Positions 25,147-34,221 are shown, counted from the first letter of the stretch. The stretch: 64,000 nt of DNA from Streptomyces sp. AP-93 (GCF_022808175.1 NZ_JALGBX010000025.1:62001-126000); one strand, 5' to 3'. Notes: generated from the sequence alone by a model not told the origin. Numbers and translations are program-made.

Positions 25147-26600
25147 AATCCGTATTCCTTCCAGCGGCTGTCCACGAGGGCCGCGGTCGCGGGGTCGGAC
25201 TCGACCATGTCAGGCCAGCCGCCGTCGCGGGTGTAACCCTCCGTCGGCAGCTTCTTCGTGGCGTCGATCCCCGCCTTGCCTCCCCAGAACTGCTGGTAGG
25301 AGGCGTGGTCCAGGTGGTCCACCGGGCCCTCCACGACGGTGAGGTCGCGGGCGTAGTCCGTATTGCCGAGCGCCCGCCAGGAGACCTCGTGGAGGTCGTG
25401 GACGTCGCAGTCCTTGTCGACCACGATGATCAGCTTGGTCAGCGACATCATGTGCGCGCCCCAGATGGCGTGCATGACCTTCTGCGCGTGCTTCGGGTAC
25501 TTCTTGTCGATCGAGACGATCGCGCAGTTGTGGAAGCCGCCCGACTCGGGGAGGTGGTAGTCCACGATGTCCGGGACGATGATCTTGAGGAGCGGGAGGA
25601 AGAAGCGCTCCGTCGCACGACCCAGCGGGCCGTCCTCCGTCGGCGGCCGGCCGACCACGATCGACTGGATCAGCGGACGCTTGCGCATCGTCACGCAGTC
25701 GATCGTCAGCGCCGGGAACGGCTCCTGCGGGGTGTAGAAGCCGGTGTGGTCGCCGAACGGGCCCTCCGGGAGCGTCTCCCCGGGCTCCAGCCAGCCCTCG
25801 ATGACCACCTCGGCGTTGGCCGGGACCTGGAGCGGGACCGTCTTGCAGTCCACCATCTCGATCCGCTTGCCCGCCACGAACCCGGCGAAGAGGTACTCGT
25901 CGATGTCGCCCGGCAGCGGCGCGGTCGACGCGTACGTCACGGCCGGCGGGCAGCCGAACGCGATCGCGACCGGCAGCCGCTCACCGCGCGCCGCGGCCAC
26001 CGCGTAGTGGTTGCGGCTGTCCTTGTGGATCTGCCAGTGCATGCCGATGGTGCGCTTGTCGTGGCGCTGGAGGCGGTACAGGCCGAGGTTGCGCACGCCC
26101 GTCTCCGGGTGCTTCGTGTGCGTGAGCCCGAGGTTGAAGAAGGACCCGCCGTCCTTGGGCCAGGTGAAGAGGGCCGGCAGCTGGTCCAGGTCCACGTCGT
26201 CGCCGGTGAGGACGACCTCCTGGACGGGCGCGGAATCGCCCTTCACCTTCTTCGGCGGCACGTGCACCATCGACCCGAGCTTGCCGAAGGCCTCGCGGAC
26301 GCCGATGAAGCCCTGCGGCAGCTCCGGCTTGAGGAGGCCGCCGATCTTCTCGCTGATCTCGGCGTACGACTTCAGCCCGAGGGCCTTCAGCAGTCGCCGG
26401 TCGGTCCCGAAGACGTTCATGGCCAGCGGCATCGCCGAGCCCTTGACGTTCTCGAAGAGCAGCGCGGGTCCACCCGCCTTGTTCACTCTGTCGACGATCT
26501 CCCCGACCTCTAGGTACGGGTCCACTTCGGCCTTGATGCGCTTGAGGTCGCCCTCCCGCTCAAGGGCCCTGAGCAGCGAGCGGAGATCGTCGTAAGCCAT
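25143..26600 (-). CDS. mqnL: UbiD-like decarboxylase of the menaquinone pathway (MqnL)
   Basis: A 485-aa prenylated-FMN-dependent decarboxylase acting late in futalosine-derived menaquinone synthesis, using cofactor made by the UbiX-like enzyme nearby. Typical UbiD features are visible: PALLFENVKGS near residue 48, the central WQIHKDSRNHYAVA segment, the E-x-P-x-G-D-H motif (LPEGPFGDHTGFYTP) and the C-terminal VDKDCDVHD. The ATG at 26600 begins MAYDDLRSLLRALE; the frame is open further upstream but without homology. No ribosome site is obvious. First gene of the operon, divergent from the next gene. Confidence 0.9.
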   Translation of the reverse strand: MAYDDLRSLLRALEREGDLKRIKAEVDPYLEVGEIVDRVNKAGGPALLFENVKGSAMPLAMNVFGTDRRLLKALGLKSYAEISEKIGGLLKPELPQGFIGVREAFGKLGSMVHVPPKKVKGDSAPVQEVVLTGDDVDLDQLPALFTWPKDGGSFFNLGLTHTKHPETGVRNLGLYRLQRHDKRTIGMHWQIHKDSRNHYAVAAARGERLPVAIAFGCPPAVTYASTAPLPGDIDEYLFAGFVAGKRIEMVDCKTVPLQVPANAEVVIEGWLEPGETLPEGPFGDHTGFYTPQEPFPALTIDCVTMRKRPLIQSIVVGRPPTEDGPLGRATERFFLPLLKIIVPDIVDYHLPESGGFHNCAIVSIDKKYPKHAQKVMHAIWGAHMMSLTKLIIVVDKDCDVHDLHEVSWRALGNTDYARDLTVVEGPVDHLDHASYQQFWGGKAGIDATKKLPTEGYTRDGGWPDMVESDPATAALVDSRWKEYGL

Positions 26601-26717
26601 GACGGCAATTGTGGCATCCCCGCCCAGAGCCCGAACCGCGGCGGGGCCTCTACCCTGGAAGAGTCCACGGCGGGCCTGCCCGGTCCGCACCGTTCTTCTG
26701 GGGGTCGGTCCCACACC

Positions 26718-27047
26718 GTGCTGCGCTATCTGCCGTTCTTGCTGATCATCGCGCTGACCATCTACACCTTCATCGACTGCCTGAACACCCCGGAAGAAGA
26801 GGTCAAGCACCTTCCGAAGGTCGTCTGGGTCCTGATCATCCTGCTCTTCTCGATCATCGGTCCGGTGGTGTGGCTCTTCGCGGGCAAGAAGCGGGTGCCC
26901 GGCGGCGGCGGTGGCCGGTCGCGCCCGGGCCGTCGCACGTGGGTGGCGCCCGACGACAACCCGGAGTTCCTGAAGTCCCTGCGCGAGGAGCGGGACGAGA
27001 AGGACGAGCGGGACGAGCGGGACGAGAAGGACACGGACAAGGAGTAG
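26718..27047 (+). CDS. Small membrane protein with PLDc_N domain
   Basis: A 109-aa protein with two hydrophobic helices (about 4-22 and 35-55) and the PLDc_N (PF13396) pattern, including YTFIDCLNTPEEEVKHLPKVVW and GPVVWLFAGKK. It has a Gly/Arg linker and a highly charged Asp/Glu/Lys/Arg C-terminal tail built from repeated RDE/KDE triplets. This family shares the N-terminal membrane module of cardiolipin synthases but lacks the catalytic HKD domain. GTG start at 26718. Function unknown; divergent from the UbiD-like gene. Confidence 0.8.
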   Translation: MLRYLPFLLIIALTIYTFIDCLNTPEEEVKHLPKVVWVLIILLFSIIGPVVWLFAGKKRVPGGGGGRSRPGRRTWVAPDDNPEFLKSLREERDEKDERDERDEKDTDKE

Positions 27048-27087
27048 GGCTGGGGCTCGGGCCGGGGGCTCGGGCCCGGACCGGGGC

Positions 27088-27999
27088 CTACGGGGCTGCG
27101 GCGCCGCCCCGCGCCGCCGCCCGCTGCGCCGCCTGCGCGAAGGCCCGTACGGCGCCGGTGTCCTCGCCCGCACGCCAGACCAGCCCGTACCCGACCGGCT
27201 CGGCGTCGGCCACCGGAACGTGGGTGACGCCGGGGCGGGCGTGGTAGGCCGCCGCGTGCGCCGAGGTCAGCAGGGCGCCCCGGCCCGCCGCGACCAGCAT
27301 CAGCGCCTCCTGCAGGTTCGTCACCTCCGGGCCGCGCCGGATCGGCCGCCCGCCCGGGGTGCGCGCCGGGGCCTGGTGCTCGCGCAGGTGGGCGGGCAGG
27401 TCCCCGGCGACGGCCAGCAGCGCGACCCCCGCCAGCTCCTCCAGCGTCACGGAGTCCCGCGCGGCCAGCGGATGCCCGGCGGCCACGGCCAGCGCCCGCG
27501 CCTCGGTGAACAGCGCCGGCCCCTCCCCCAGATCGGGTTCGCGCACCGGGAACTCGGCGAAGGCCACGTCGAAGGCCCCGCCGCGCAGTTGCCCGTACGG
27601 GTCGGAGAGCGGCACCTCGCACACCTCGACGGTGATGCCGGGGTGCGTGGTGCGCAGGGCCTGCGCGGTGCGCAGGACGAGTTCGCCCGCGGGCGGGGTG
27701 GTGAAGCCGACGTGCAGCACCCCGTCCGCCGCCCGGGCCGTCGCCGCTGCCCGGTCCAGGGCGGCGGCGATGCCGCGGTGGTGGGGTTCCAGGTCGGCGC
27801 GGAGCTGGGCGCCGAGCGCGGTGAGGGCGACGCTGCGGCTGGTGCGCAGGAAGAGCCGGGCGCCGACGCGCCGTTCCAGGCGCTGCACGAGCTGGCTGAC
27901 GCGGGCCCGGGAGAGCAGCATGCGCTCGGCGGTGCGGCCGAAGTGCAGCTCCTCGGCCAGGATCAGGAAGCAGTCGAGCTCATCGCGATCGGTAAGCAT
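27088..27999 (-). CDS. LysR-family transcriptional regulator
   Basis: An N-terminal winged helix (DELDCFLILAEELHFGRTAERMLLSRARVSQLVQRLERRVGARLF) is followed by a periplasmic-binding-like effector domain. It diverges from an MFS exporter gene 113 bp away, the usual arrangement for a LysR regulator of its neighbour, so it probably controls the exporter in response to an unknown ligand. ATG at 27999; 303 aa, full length. Confidence 0.88.
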   Translation of the reverse strand: MLTDRDELDCFLILAEELHFGRTAERMLLSRARVSQLVQRLERRVGARLFLRTSRSVALTALGAQLRADLEPHHRGIAAALDRAAATARAADGVLHVGFTTPPAGELVLRTAQALRTTHPGITVEVCEVPLSDPYGQLRGGAFDVAFAEFPVREPDLGEGPALFTEARALAVAAGHPLAARDSVTLEELAGVALLAVAGDLPAHLREHQAPARTPGGRPIRRGPEVTNLQEALMLVAAGRGALLTSAHAAAYHARPGVTHVPVADAEPVGYGLVWRAGEDTGAVRAFAQAAQRAAARGGAAAP

Positions 28000-28112
28000 G
28001 GCTGAACGAACGTTGAGATCTTCGCCGTTGTTCCCCTACGGGCGGCGGGCGAGAGTGGTTGAGCCGGCAACTTCCCGCTCTTTCCCTTCCCTCGATTCTG
28101 CGAGGTCTCTCC

Positions 28113-29615
28113 ATGGGTTCCGTCGATTCCGTCGATTCCGTCGATTCCATCCATTCCGTCGGTTCCATCCGCGGACGCCGGCTCGGCGTCCTGCTCGTCC
28201 TGTGCGGCGCCATCTTCCTCGAAGGCATCGACGTCGCGATGCTGAACGTGGCCCTGCCGTCGATCCGCGCCGACCTCGGCCTGGAAACCGGCACGCTCCA
28301 GTGGGTGATGAGCGCCTACGTGCTCGGCTACGGCGGCTTCATGCTGCTCGGCGGCCGCGCGGCCGACCTCTTCGGCCGCCGCCGGATGTTCATCGGCTGG
28401 CTGACGGTCTTCCTGCTCTTCTCCGGGCTCGGCGGGCTCGCCACCGAGGGCTGGCAGCTGATCGCCGCCCGCTTCGTGACCGGGGTCGCCGCCGCCTTCA
28501 TGACCCCGGCGGGGCTCTCCATCATCACCACCGGCTTCGACGAGGGGCCCCAGCGGGAGAAGGCGCTGCTCGTGTACTCGGGCACGGCCGCCGCCGGGTT
28601 CTCCGTCGGGCTGGTCGCGGGCGGGCTGCTCGCCTCGGTGGGCTGGCGCTGGGTGTTCTTCGCTCCCGTGGCGCTGGCCGCGCTGATCCTGGCGGGCGCG
28701 CTGGTCTTCGTACCGAAGGAGGCGCCGGCCGGGCGCCGGGAGCGGGGCCGGATCGACGTGTGGGGCGGGCTGCTCGTGACCGCGGGCGTCGTGCTGCTCG
28801 TCCTCGGTGTGGAGGAGCTCGCGGCGCTGCCCGCGGTGGCGGGGCTGGCGCTGCTCGCGGCGTTCGCCCTCGTCGAGCGGCGCACGGCCGAGCCCCTGGT
28901 CCGGCTCGGGATCCTGCGCTCGCCCGGGCTGCTGCGCGCCAACGCGGCGGCGCTGCTGTTCTCGGCCGCGTTCTTCGGCTTCCAGTTCCTGGTGGTGCTC
29001 TACCTCCAGGAGGTGCGCGGCTGGTCCACCCTGCAGACCAGCCTCGCGATGCTGGTGATCGGGATCGACGCGGTCCTCTCGCCGACCCTGGTGCCGAAGC
29101 TGGTGGCGCGGTACGGGAACGGCCGGCTGATCTTCGGCGGCCTGCTGCTGGCGGCGCTGGCGTACGGGCTGTTCCTGCCGCTGGGCGCCGACTGGTCCTA
29201 CCTGCTGATGCTGCCGAGCCTGATCCTGCTCGGCCTGGCCTTCGCCCTGGTCTACGGGCCGCTGACCATCGTCGCCACCGAGGGGATCGCGGAGGAGGAG
29301 CAGGGCCTGGCGGGCGGTCTCCTCTACACGGCGTTCCAGTTCGGCGCCGCGCTCGGGCTGGCCGGTGTCACGGGGGTGGCGGCCGGCGCCGCCGAGCCCC
29401 TGGACGGGTACCGGGCGGCGCTGCTCGTCCCCTTCGCGGCCGCACTGGTGGCCGCGACCGTCAGCCTGCCGGGGCTCCGGCGGGGCTCACAGCGCCCAGG
29501 GCAGGGGGCGGCTGCCCTCGGTGCCGGGGACGGAGACGAGGCCGTCGGCGCGCATGGCGACGAACACCTCGGTGTCCGCCAGGGCGTGGACGTGCCGCAG
29601 GACGTCCGGGGGTAG
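28113..29615 (+). CDS. MFS exporter of the DHA2 (14-helix) type
   Basis: A 500-aa major facilitator protein with about 14 membrane helices. Motif A (GGRAADLFGRRRMF) and motif C-like GWRWVFFAPVALAALILAGALVFVPKE place it near EmrB/QacA drug exporters. It should expel a toxic compound or metabolite, driven by protons. The N-terminus is a low-complexity stretch of VDS repeats coded by a 9-bp tandem repeat. The ATG at 28113 has gagg 8 bases upstream. Its 3' end overlaps the convergent cupin gene by 129 bp. Divergent from the LysR gene. Confidence 0.85.
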   Translation: MGSVDSVDSVDSIHSVGSIRGRRLGVLLVLCGAIFLEGIDVAMLNVALPSIRADLGLETGTLQWVMSAYVLGYGGFMLLGGRAADLFGRRRMFIGWLTVFLLFSGLGGLATEGWQLIAARFVTGVAAAFMTPAGLSIITTGFDEGPQREKALLVYSGTAAAGFSVGLVAGGLLASVGWRWVFFAPVALAALILAGALVFVPKEAPAGRRERGRIDVWGGLLVTAGVVLLVLGVEELAALPAVAGLALLAAFALVERRTAEPLVRLGILRSPGLLRANAAALLFSAAFFGFQFLVVLYLQEVRGWSTLQTSLAMLVIGIDAVLSPTLVPKLVARYGNGRLIFGGLLLAALAYGLFLPLGADWSYLLMLPSLILLGLAFALVYGPLTIVATEGIAEEEQGLAGGLLYTAFQFGAALGLAGVTGVAAGAAEPLDGYRAALLVPFAAALVAATVSLPGLRRGSQRPGQGAAALGAGDGDEAVGAHGDEHLGVRQGVDVPQDVRG

Positions 29616-29858
29616 CACCACGGCTTCGCCCGCGGCGACCTTCTCGGTTCGGCCGCCGCAGGTGACGTCCAGGGCGCCGACGGTGACCGTCCAGACCTGC
29701 TCGCGGCTGACGGAGTGCTCGGGACCGGTGATTCCGGCGGGGATGGCGGCGTGCCAGGTGCTCAGCTCGGCGCTGCCCCGGCTGGGGGAGGCGAAGCCGG
29801 TCATGGTCGCGTTCGGGGTGGTGATGACGTGGTCGGGGGACGGGGTGATGACGCGCAA
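29487..29858 (-). CDS. Cupin-domain protein
   Basis: A single-domain cupin of about 123 aa. The cupin 1 region is GPEHSVSREQVWTVTVGAL, where the first His and a Gln/Glu may bind metal, and the second motif ends LPPDVLRHVHALADTEVFV. The TTG at 29858 is chosen because aagga lies 7 bases upstream; upstream ATGs at 29894 and 29903 fall at or inside the long palindrome. It diverges from a MarR gene, so it may be the regulator's target and detoxify or bind a small ligand. Confidence 0.75.
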   Translation of the reverse strand: MRVITPSPDHVITTPNATMTGFASPSRGSAELSTWHAAIPAGITGPEHSVSREQVWTVTVGALDVTCGGRTEKVAAGEAVVLPPDVLRHVHALADTEVFVAMRADGLVSVPGTEGSRPLPWAL

Positions 29859-29894
29859 GGCGGGTCCTTCGCTTCTCGGGCCCTCGACGGGCAT

Positions 29895-29940
29895 GTGAGT
29901 CAAGCTGCTTTACTCATTCGAGTAAAGCAGCTTGACTCAC
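29895..29940. promoter_or_regulatory. 46-bp palindrome between the cupin and MarR genes
   Basis: Two perfect 21-bp arms (29895-29915 and 29920-29940) around a 4-bp ATTC centre. The outer part reads GTGAGTCAAGCTGC. It is in the divergent promoter region of the cupin and MarR genes and is long enough for two MarR dimers. Confidence 0.75.
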
Positions 29941-29958
29941 CTGTGTCACCATGTTTCG

Positions 29959-30432
29959 GTGACCAACCACCAAAGCGAAGAAGGCGTCGAGCTGGCCTTC
30001 CTGCTCGGCCTCGGCTTCCAGCTCCTGCTCGGCGAGTTCACCCGCCGCCTCGAAGAGGCCGGGTACGCCGACGGCCTGCGCCCCCTGCACGGCATGGCCT
30101 TCCAGGCCCTGGGCGCCTCCGGCGCCACCGCGACCGAGCTCGCCGAGCGGCTCGGGGTCACCAAGCAGGCCGCCGGGCAGCTCGTCGACGACCTGGAGCG
30201 GCGCGGGTACCTACGGCGCGAGCCGCACCCCGAGGGCGGCCGGCGCAAGCTGGTGGTCCTGACGGAGGCCGCGACCGCCCACCTGGGGGCCGCCGGACGG
30301 GTGCTGCACGAGCTGGAGGCCGAGCTCGGCCGCGGCAGCGTCGACCTCGGCGCCCTGCGCACCGAACTGGGCCGCCTGGTCCGCACCCTGAACGGCGACG
30401 GCCCCCTCCCGCCGCTGCGCCCCTCCTGGTGA
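29959..30432 (+). CDS. MarR-family transcriptional regulator
   Basis: A winged-helix MarR protein of about 157 aa. The recognition region is ATATELAERLGVTKQAAGQLVDDLERRGYLRREPHPEGGRRKLV, with flanking dimerisation helices. It diverges from the cupin gene, and a 46-bp palindrome ends 18 bp before its start, so autoregulation and control of the cupin gene are likely. GTG at 29959 is used; a TTG at 29932 lies inside the palindrome. Confidence 0.83.
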   Translation: MTNHQSEEGVELAFLLGLGFQLLLGEFTRRLEEAGYADGLRPLHGMAFQALGASGATATELAERLGVTKQAAGQLVDDLERRGYLRREPHPEGGRRKLVVLTEAATAHLGAAGRVLHELEAELGRGSVDLGALRTELGRLVRTLNGDGPLPPLRPSW

Positions 30433-30460
30433 CGGGGCGGCGCCGGACCAGAAACGCCGA

Positions 30461-30494
30461 AGGGGCCGGGCGGCCTTTCGGCTGCCCGGCCCCT
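30461..30494. terminator. Terminator between MarR and ccsB genes
   Basis: An 11-bp perfect stem (aggggccgggc / gcccggcccct) with a 12-nt loop, between convergent stops. Confidence 0.75.
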
Positions 30495-30527
30495 CCTGCG
30501 TTCCGTCCGACTGTTCCGTCCGACTGG

Positions 30528-31622
30528 CTAGACGCCCGCGTACGAGTGCTTGCCGCTCAGCAGGATGTTCACGCCGTAGTAGTTCCAGATCCAGCAGGCG
30601 AACGCGAAGAGCGCGAGGTACGCGGCCTTGCGGCCCTTCCAGCCGGCCGTGGCACGGGCGTGCAGGTAGCAGGCGTACGCCACCCAGGTCACGAAGGACC
30701 AGACCTCCTTGGGGTCCCAGCCCCAGTAGCGGCCCCACGCGTCGCCGGCCCAGATCGCGCCCGCGATGATCGTGAAGGTCCACAGCGGGAAGACGGCCGC
30801 GTTGATGCGGTACGAGAACTTGTCGAGCGAGGCCGCCGACGGGAAGCGCTCCATGACCGAGGTGGCGAACTTGCCCGGCTTCCCGCCCCGCACGAGCTTC
30901 GCCTCGTAGGAGTCGCGGAAGAGGTACATGACCGCGCCGGCCGCGCCGATGTAGAAGACCGCGCCGCAGATGATCGCGGTGGAGACGTGGATCAGCAGCC
31001 AGTACGACTTCAGGGCGGGGACCAGCTGGTCGCTGTCCGTGTAGAGCACCGTGGTGGCGATGCCCAGGTCGAGCAGGACCGTGGTGACCAGGAACAGGCC
31101 GAGCCAGCGGACGTTCTTCTTCAGCGCGAGGAGCAGCAGGTACGTGCCGACGGCCACCGTGGAGAAGGTGATCGAGAACTCGTACATGTTGCCCCAGGGG
31201 GCCCGCTCCACCGACATCGCGCGGGCGACGACCCCGCCCGCCGCGAGCAGGAAGCCGAGGGCGGTCAGCGAGACCGCGATGCGCCCGTACAGGTCGCCCT
31301 GGACGGTGCCGCCGGCCGCGCCGGGGCCGTCCGGGACGTCACGGGTGCCGGCGGCGCTGCGCGTGACCACCTGGGGCTTGTCGAGGACGGCGGCGGCGGC
31401 CTTGCCCCGCACCTGGACGGCGGGGGCTGCCGCCTTGGCCGCCGCGGACGACGCCCCGGAGCTGGTGAGCGCGGCGGCCGTACGGGCCACCTTGCTGCGG
31501 CTGCCGAAGATCCACTCGGCGATGTGGGCGAAGAAGGCGAGGGTGTAGACCGCCATGGACGCGTAGATCAGGTTGTTGCTGAGGTGAGCCAGACTCTCGT
31601 TGGCTGCGGCCGCGAGCTGCAT
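30528..31622 (-). CDS. ccsB: Cytochrome c maturation protein CcsB (CcsA/ResC-type)
   Basis: A polytopic membrane protein of System II cytochrome c biogenesis that carries haem to the outer face and, with ResB, joins it to apocytochrome c. The tryptophan-rich haem motif is WAGDAWGRYWGWDPKEVWS near the C-terminus, with conserved His in surrounding helices (LIHVSTAI, YLHARATAGW). Its ATG overlaps the ResB stop (ATGA), so the two are coupled. 364 aa with an Ala-rich insertion after the first helix. Last gene of the tlpA-ccdA-resB-ccsB operon. Confidence 0.9.
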   Translation of the reverse strand: MQLAAAANESLAHLSNNLIYASMAVYTLAFFAHIAEWIFGSRSKVARTAAALTSSGASSAAAKAAAPAVQVRGKAAAAVLDKPQVVTRSAAGTRDVPDGPGAAGGTVQGDLYGRIAVSLTALGFLLAAGGVVARAMSVERAPWGNMYEFSITFSTVAVGTYLLLLALKKNVRWLGLFLVTTVLLDLGIATTVLYTDSDQLVPALKSYWLLIHVSTAIICGAVFYIGAAGAVMYLFRDSYEAKLVRGGKPGKFATSVMERFPSAASLDKFSYRINAAVFPLWTFTIIAGAIWAGDAWGRYWGWDPKEVWSFVTWVAYACYLHARATAGWKGRKAAYLALFAFACWIWNYYGVNILLSGKHSYAGV

Positions 31623-33400
31623 CACGCGCGCTCCCCTTCGACTTCTTCGGCAGGTTCTGCGGGTTCGGATTCGGGTTCGGTGTCGGCGGCAGGCGGCGCA
31701 GGCGGCGCGGGCGCCGCGCTCGGCGCCTGCTCGTGGAGCGCGCCGGCCAGGGCCGCCAGCTCCTCCGGGAGCCTGGCGGACTCGCTGCGGCCGAGGCCCG
31801 CCATCTCGACGACGGTCACGCCGTCCTCGCCGCGGACCGCACGCACCCAGATCCGGCGGCGCTGGATGAACAGGGAGCCCGCCAGTCCCGCGATGGCGGC
31901 GACGGCGCCCGCGAGGGCGAGGCCGCTGCCGGGCTGGTGGGTGACGGAGAAGGTCGCCCAGCGCTCGATGCCCTCGAACTTCACGGTGCCCTGGCCACCG
32001 GGCAGTTCCATGCTCTCGCCGGGCACCATCCGCTTCGCGAGCGGCTTGCCGTCCGTGTCCTTGTACTGCTCCATCTTGGAGGTGTCCAGCTGGTACACGT
32101 TCTGCGGCAGGCCCGAGTCCACCCCGAGGCTGCCGTGCCACGCGTTCAGCGCGAGCGCGGGATTGTCCAGCTCCGGGAACTGGGAGAACATCGTGCCCGC
32201 CCCGGCACCCGCGAAGGTCGGCACGAACATCGCGGCGAAGCCGAGCTGTGTCGTCTTGCCGTCCTTGTTCTTGTAGCCGTCGGTGACCTTGATGGCGCCG
32301 GTGGAGGTGAGGTTGCCGTCCTGCGGCAGCATCGGCACGGCGTCCTTGTAGACCACCTTGCCGGTGGAGTCGGTCACCGAGATCACCGGCGCGTAGCCGT
32401 GGCCGAGCAGGTAGACCTTGGAGCCGTCCACCTCCAGCGGCTTGTTGACCTGGATCTCGCGCTTCTCCGGCGTGCCGTGCGCCCCGTTGCTGAAGGTGAC
32501 GTACGCCTTGAAGTCGCGCGGGGTGCCCTTCTGCGGGCCGGTGCGCTCGAAGCTCGCGTCGAACTTGTCCAGGGTGAAGGAGAAGGGCGGCAGGTCGTCG
32601 GAGTCGAAGAGGCCGCCGGCCTTGAAGTCGTCGTACTGGGTGAGCGTGTTCGAGAAGCCCTTGCCGCGCAGGACGAGCTTGCCACCCTCGGACTTGAAGT
32701 ACTGGCCCCAGGCGAAGGCGATCAGCATGACGATCAGCGCCACGTGGAAGACCAGGTTCCCGGCCTCGCGCAGGTAGCCCTTCTCGGCGGAGACCGATCC
32801 CGACCCCGATCCCGCACCTGCCTCCGTACGGAAGCGGCGGCGGCCGAGCAGGCCGCGCGCGGTGGAGAGCACCTCGTCCGGGGAGCTGTCCGTGCGCCAG
32901 GTCGTGTACGCGGGCATCCGGTCGAGCCGCCTGGGCGCGACCGGCGGCCGGCCGGTGAGCTGGCCGACGAACCGCCAGGAGCGCGGCAGGATGCAGCCGA
33001 TCAGCGAGATGAACAGCAGCAGGTAGATCGCGGAGAACCACACCGAGCTGTAGACGTCGAAGAGCTGGAGCTTCTCGGCGACGCCCACCCAGGAGGCGTG
33101 CTCCTTCTTCCAGGCGGCGACCTTCATCAGGTCGACCTGGTTCTGCGGGACCAGCGAGCCGGGGATGGACGCCAGGGACAGCATGAAGAGCAGGATCAGC
33201 GCCACCCGCATGGAGGTGAGCTGCGCCCAGAACCAGCGGGCCCAGGCGAGCACCCCGATGCCCACGGGGCCGCCGGGGGCGTCCTCCAGCGGGGCGGTGG
33301 ACAGCTGCGCGCCGGCGGCCGCCTCGGCGGTGGCTTCGGCGGCAGCGGCGGCGGCGGGGTCGTGCGGCGCCTCGGTGGACGCCTTGTCGGTCGTACTCAT
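31622..33400 (-). CDS. resB: Cytochrome c maturation protein ResB (Ccs1)
   Basis: A 592-aa membrane protein that partners CcsB in System II haem attachment to cytochrome c. Hydrophobic helices flank a large extracytoplasmic domain (ALILLFMLSLASIPGSLVPQNQVD near the N-terminus, LVFHVALIVMLIAFAWGQYFKSEGGKLVL in the middle, a helix near SGLALAGAVAAIAG before the tail). The N-terminal Ala-rich and C-terminal Pro/Glu-rich tails are common in actinobacterial ResB. It overlaps ccsB and starts 14 bp after the ccdA-like gene. Confidence 0.9.
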   Translation of the reverse strand: MSTTDKASTEAPHDPAAAAAAEATAEAAAGAQLSTAPLEDAPGGPVGIGVLAWARWFWAQLTSMRVALILLFMLSLASIPGSLVPQNQVDLMKVAAWKKEHASWVGVAEKLQLFDVYSSVWFSAIYLLLFISLIGCILPRSWRFVGQLTGRPPVAPRRLDRMPAYTTWRTDSSPDEVLSTARGLLGRRRFRTEAGAGSGSGSVSAEKGYLREAGNLVFHVALIVMLIAFAWGQYFKSEGGKLVLRGKGFSNTLTQYDDFKAGGLFDSDDLPPFSFTLDKFDASFERTGPQKGTPRDFKAYVTFSNGAHGTPEKREIQVNKPLEVDGSKVYLLGHGYAPVISVTDSTGKVVYKDAVPMLPQDGNLTSTGAIKVTDGYKNKDGKTTQLGFAAMFVPTFAGAGAGTMFSQFPELDNPALALNAWHGSLGVDSGLPQNVYQLDTSKMEQYKDTDGKPLAKRMVPGESMELPGGQGTVKFEGIERWATFSVTHQPGSGLALAGAVAAIAGLAGSLFIQRRRIWVRAVRGEDGVTVVEMAGLGRSESARLPEELAALAGALHEQAPSAAPAPPAPPAADTEPESEPAEPAEEVEGERA

Positions 33401-33413
33401 GTCCGTGTAGTCC

Positions 33414-34217
33414 TCAGATCCCCACCGTGAAGCCGTTGGTCCAGCCCTGCATGTCGCTGACGATGCTGCTCCACAATCCTGTGACGAGCAGCAGACCGGT
33501 CAGGATCAGCATGCCGCCGCCGATCCGCATCACCCACGCGTAGTGCTTCTTCACCCAGCCGAACGCGCCGAGCGCCTTGCGGAAGGCGAGGGCTGTGGCG
33601 ATGAACGGCAGCCCCAGCCCCAGACAGAACACCACGGTCAGCAGCGCGCCGCGGCCCGCGGTGGCCTGCTCGATGGAGAGGGTGCCGACGGCGGCGATGG
33701 TCGGGCCCATGCAGGGGGTCCAGCCGAGGCCGAAGAGCACGCCGAGCACGGGCGCGCCGATCAGGCCGACCGCCGGCTTCTTGTGGAAGCGGAACTCCCG
33801 CATCGTCAGGCCGGGGATCGCGCCCATGAAGAACAGGCCGAGCAGGATCACCAGCCCGCCGAGGACCTGGGAGATGGTGTCCTTGTTGGCGCTGAGGGTC
33901 TGCCCGAAGAAGCCGAACAGGGCGCCGGTCGAGGTGAACACGGCCGTGAAGCCGAGGACGAACAGGGCCGCCCCGCCCAGCATCCGCCCGCGCCGGGCCT
34001 CTGCGAGGTCGGCTCCGCCGACGCCGGTCACGTAGGAGAGGTAGCCGGGGACCAGGGGCAGCACGCAGGGCGAGAAGAAGGAGATCAGCCCGGCGAGCAG
34101 GCAGATCGGCAGGGCCAGCAGCAGGCCGCCGTTGAGGACGGTCGTGTTCACGCCGGTCGATTCGGCGGCGAGGACCACGTCGGAGAGCCCGGAGAGTCCG
34201 GGGAGTGCGGTGACCAC
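33414..34217 (-). CDS. ccdA: CcdA-type thiol-disulfide transmembrane protein
   Basis: A six-helix DsbD/CcdA homologue that moves reducing power from cytoplasmic thioredoxin to extracytoplasmic TlpA/ResA for cytochrome c maturation. The two key Cys lie in FFSPCVLPLVPGYLSY and GLGWTPCMGPTI. GTG at 34217, with ggagaag 7 bases upstream inside the end of the tlpA gene; the gap to tlpA is 4 bp. 267 aa; the N-terminal AAESTGVNTTV stretch before the first helix is short and probably extracytoplasmic. Confidence 0.9.
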   Translation of the reverse strand: MVTALPGLSGLSDVVLAAESTGVNTTVLNGGLLLALPICLLAGLISFFSPCVLPLVPGYLSYVTGVGGADLAEARRGRMLGGAALFVLGFTAVFTSTGALFGFFGQTLSANKDTISQVLGGLVILLGLFFMGAIPGLTMREFRFHKKPAVGLIGAPVLGVLFGLGWTPCMGPTIAAVGTLSIEQATAGRGALLTVVFCLGLGLPFIATALAFRKALGAFGWVKKHYAWVMRIGGGMLILTGLLLVTGLWSSIVSDMQGWTNGFTVGI

Positions 34218-34221
34218 GAGG

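Noticed and set aside
25143..27173. A 676-aa UbiD protein with a long N-terminal extension
   Set aside because: The extra 190 residues are Arg/Pro/Val low-complexity shadow of the divergent small membrane gene; homology starts at the ATG at 26600.
30528..33041. A fused ResB-CcsB protein of 837 aa
   Set aside because: The N-terminal part is a shadow of resB. The CcsB frame starts with its own ATG overlapping the ResB stop, and each has its own family motifs.
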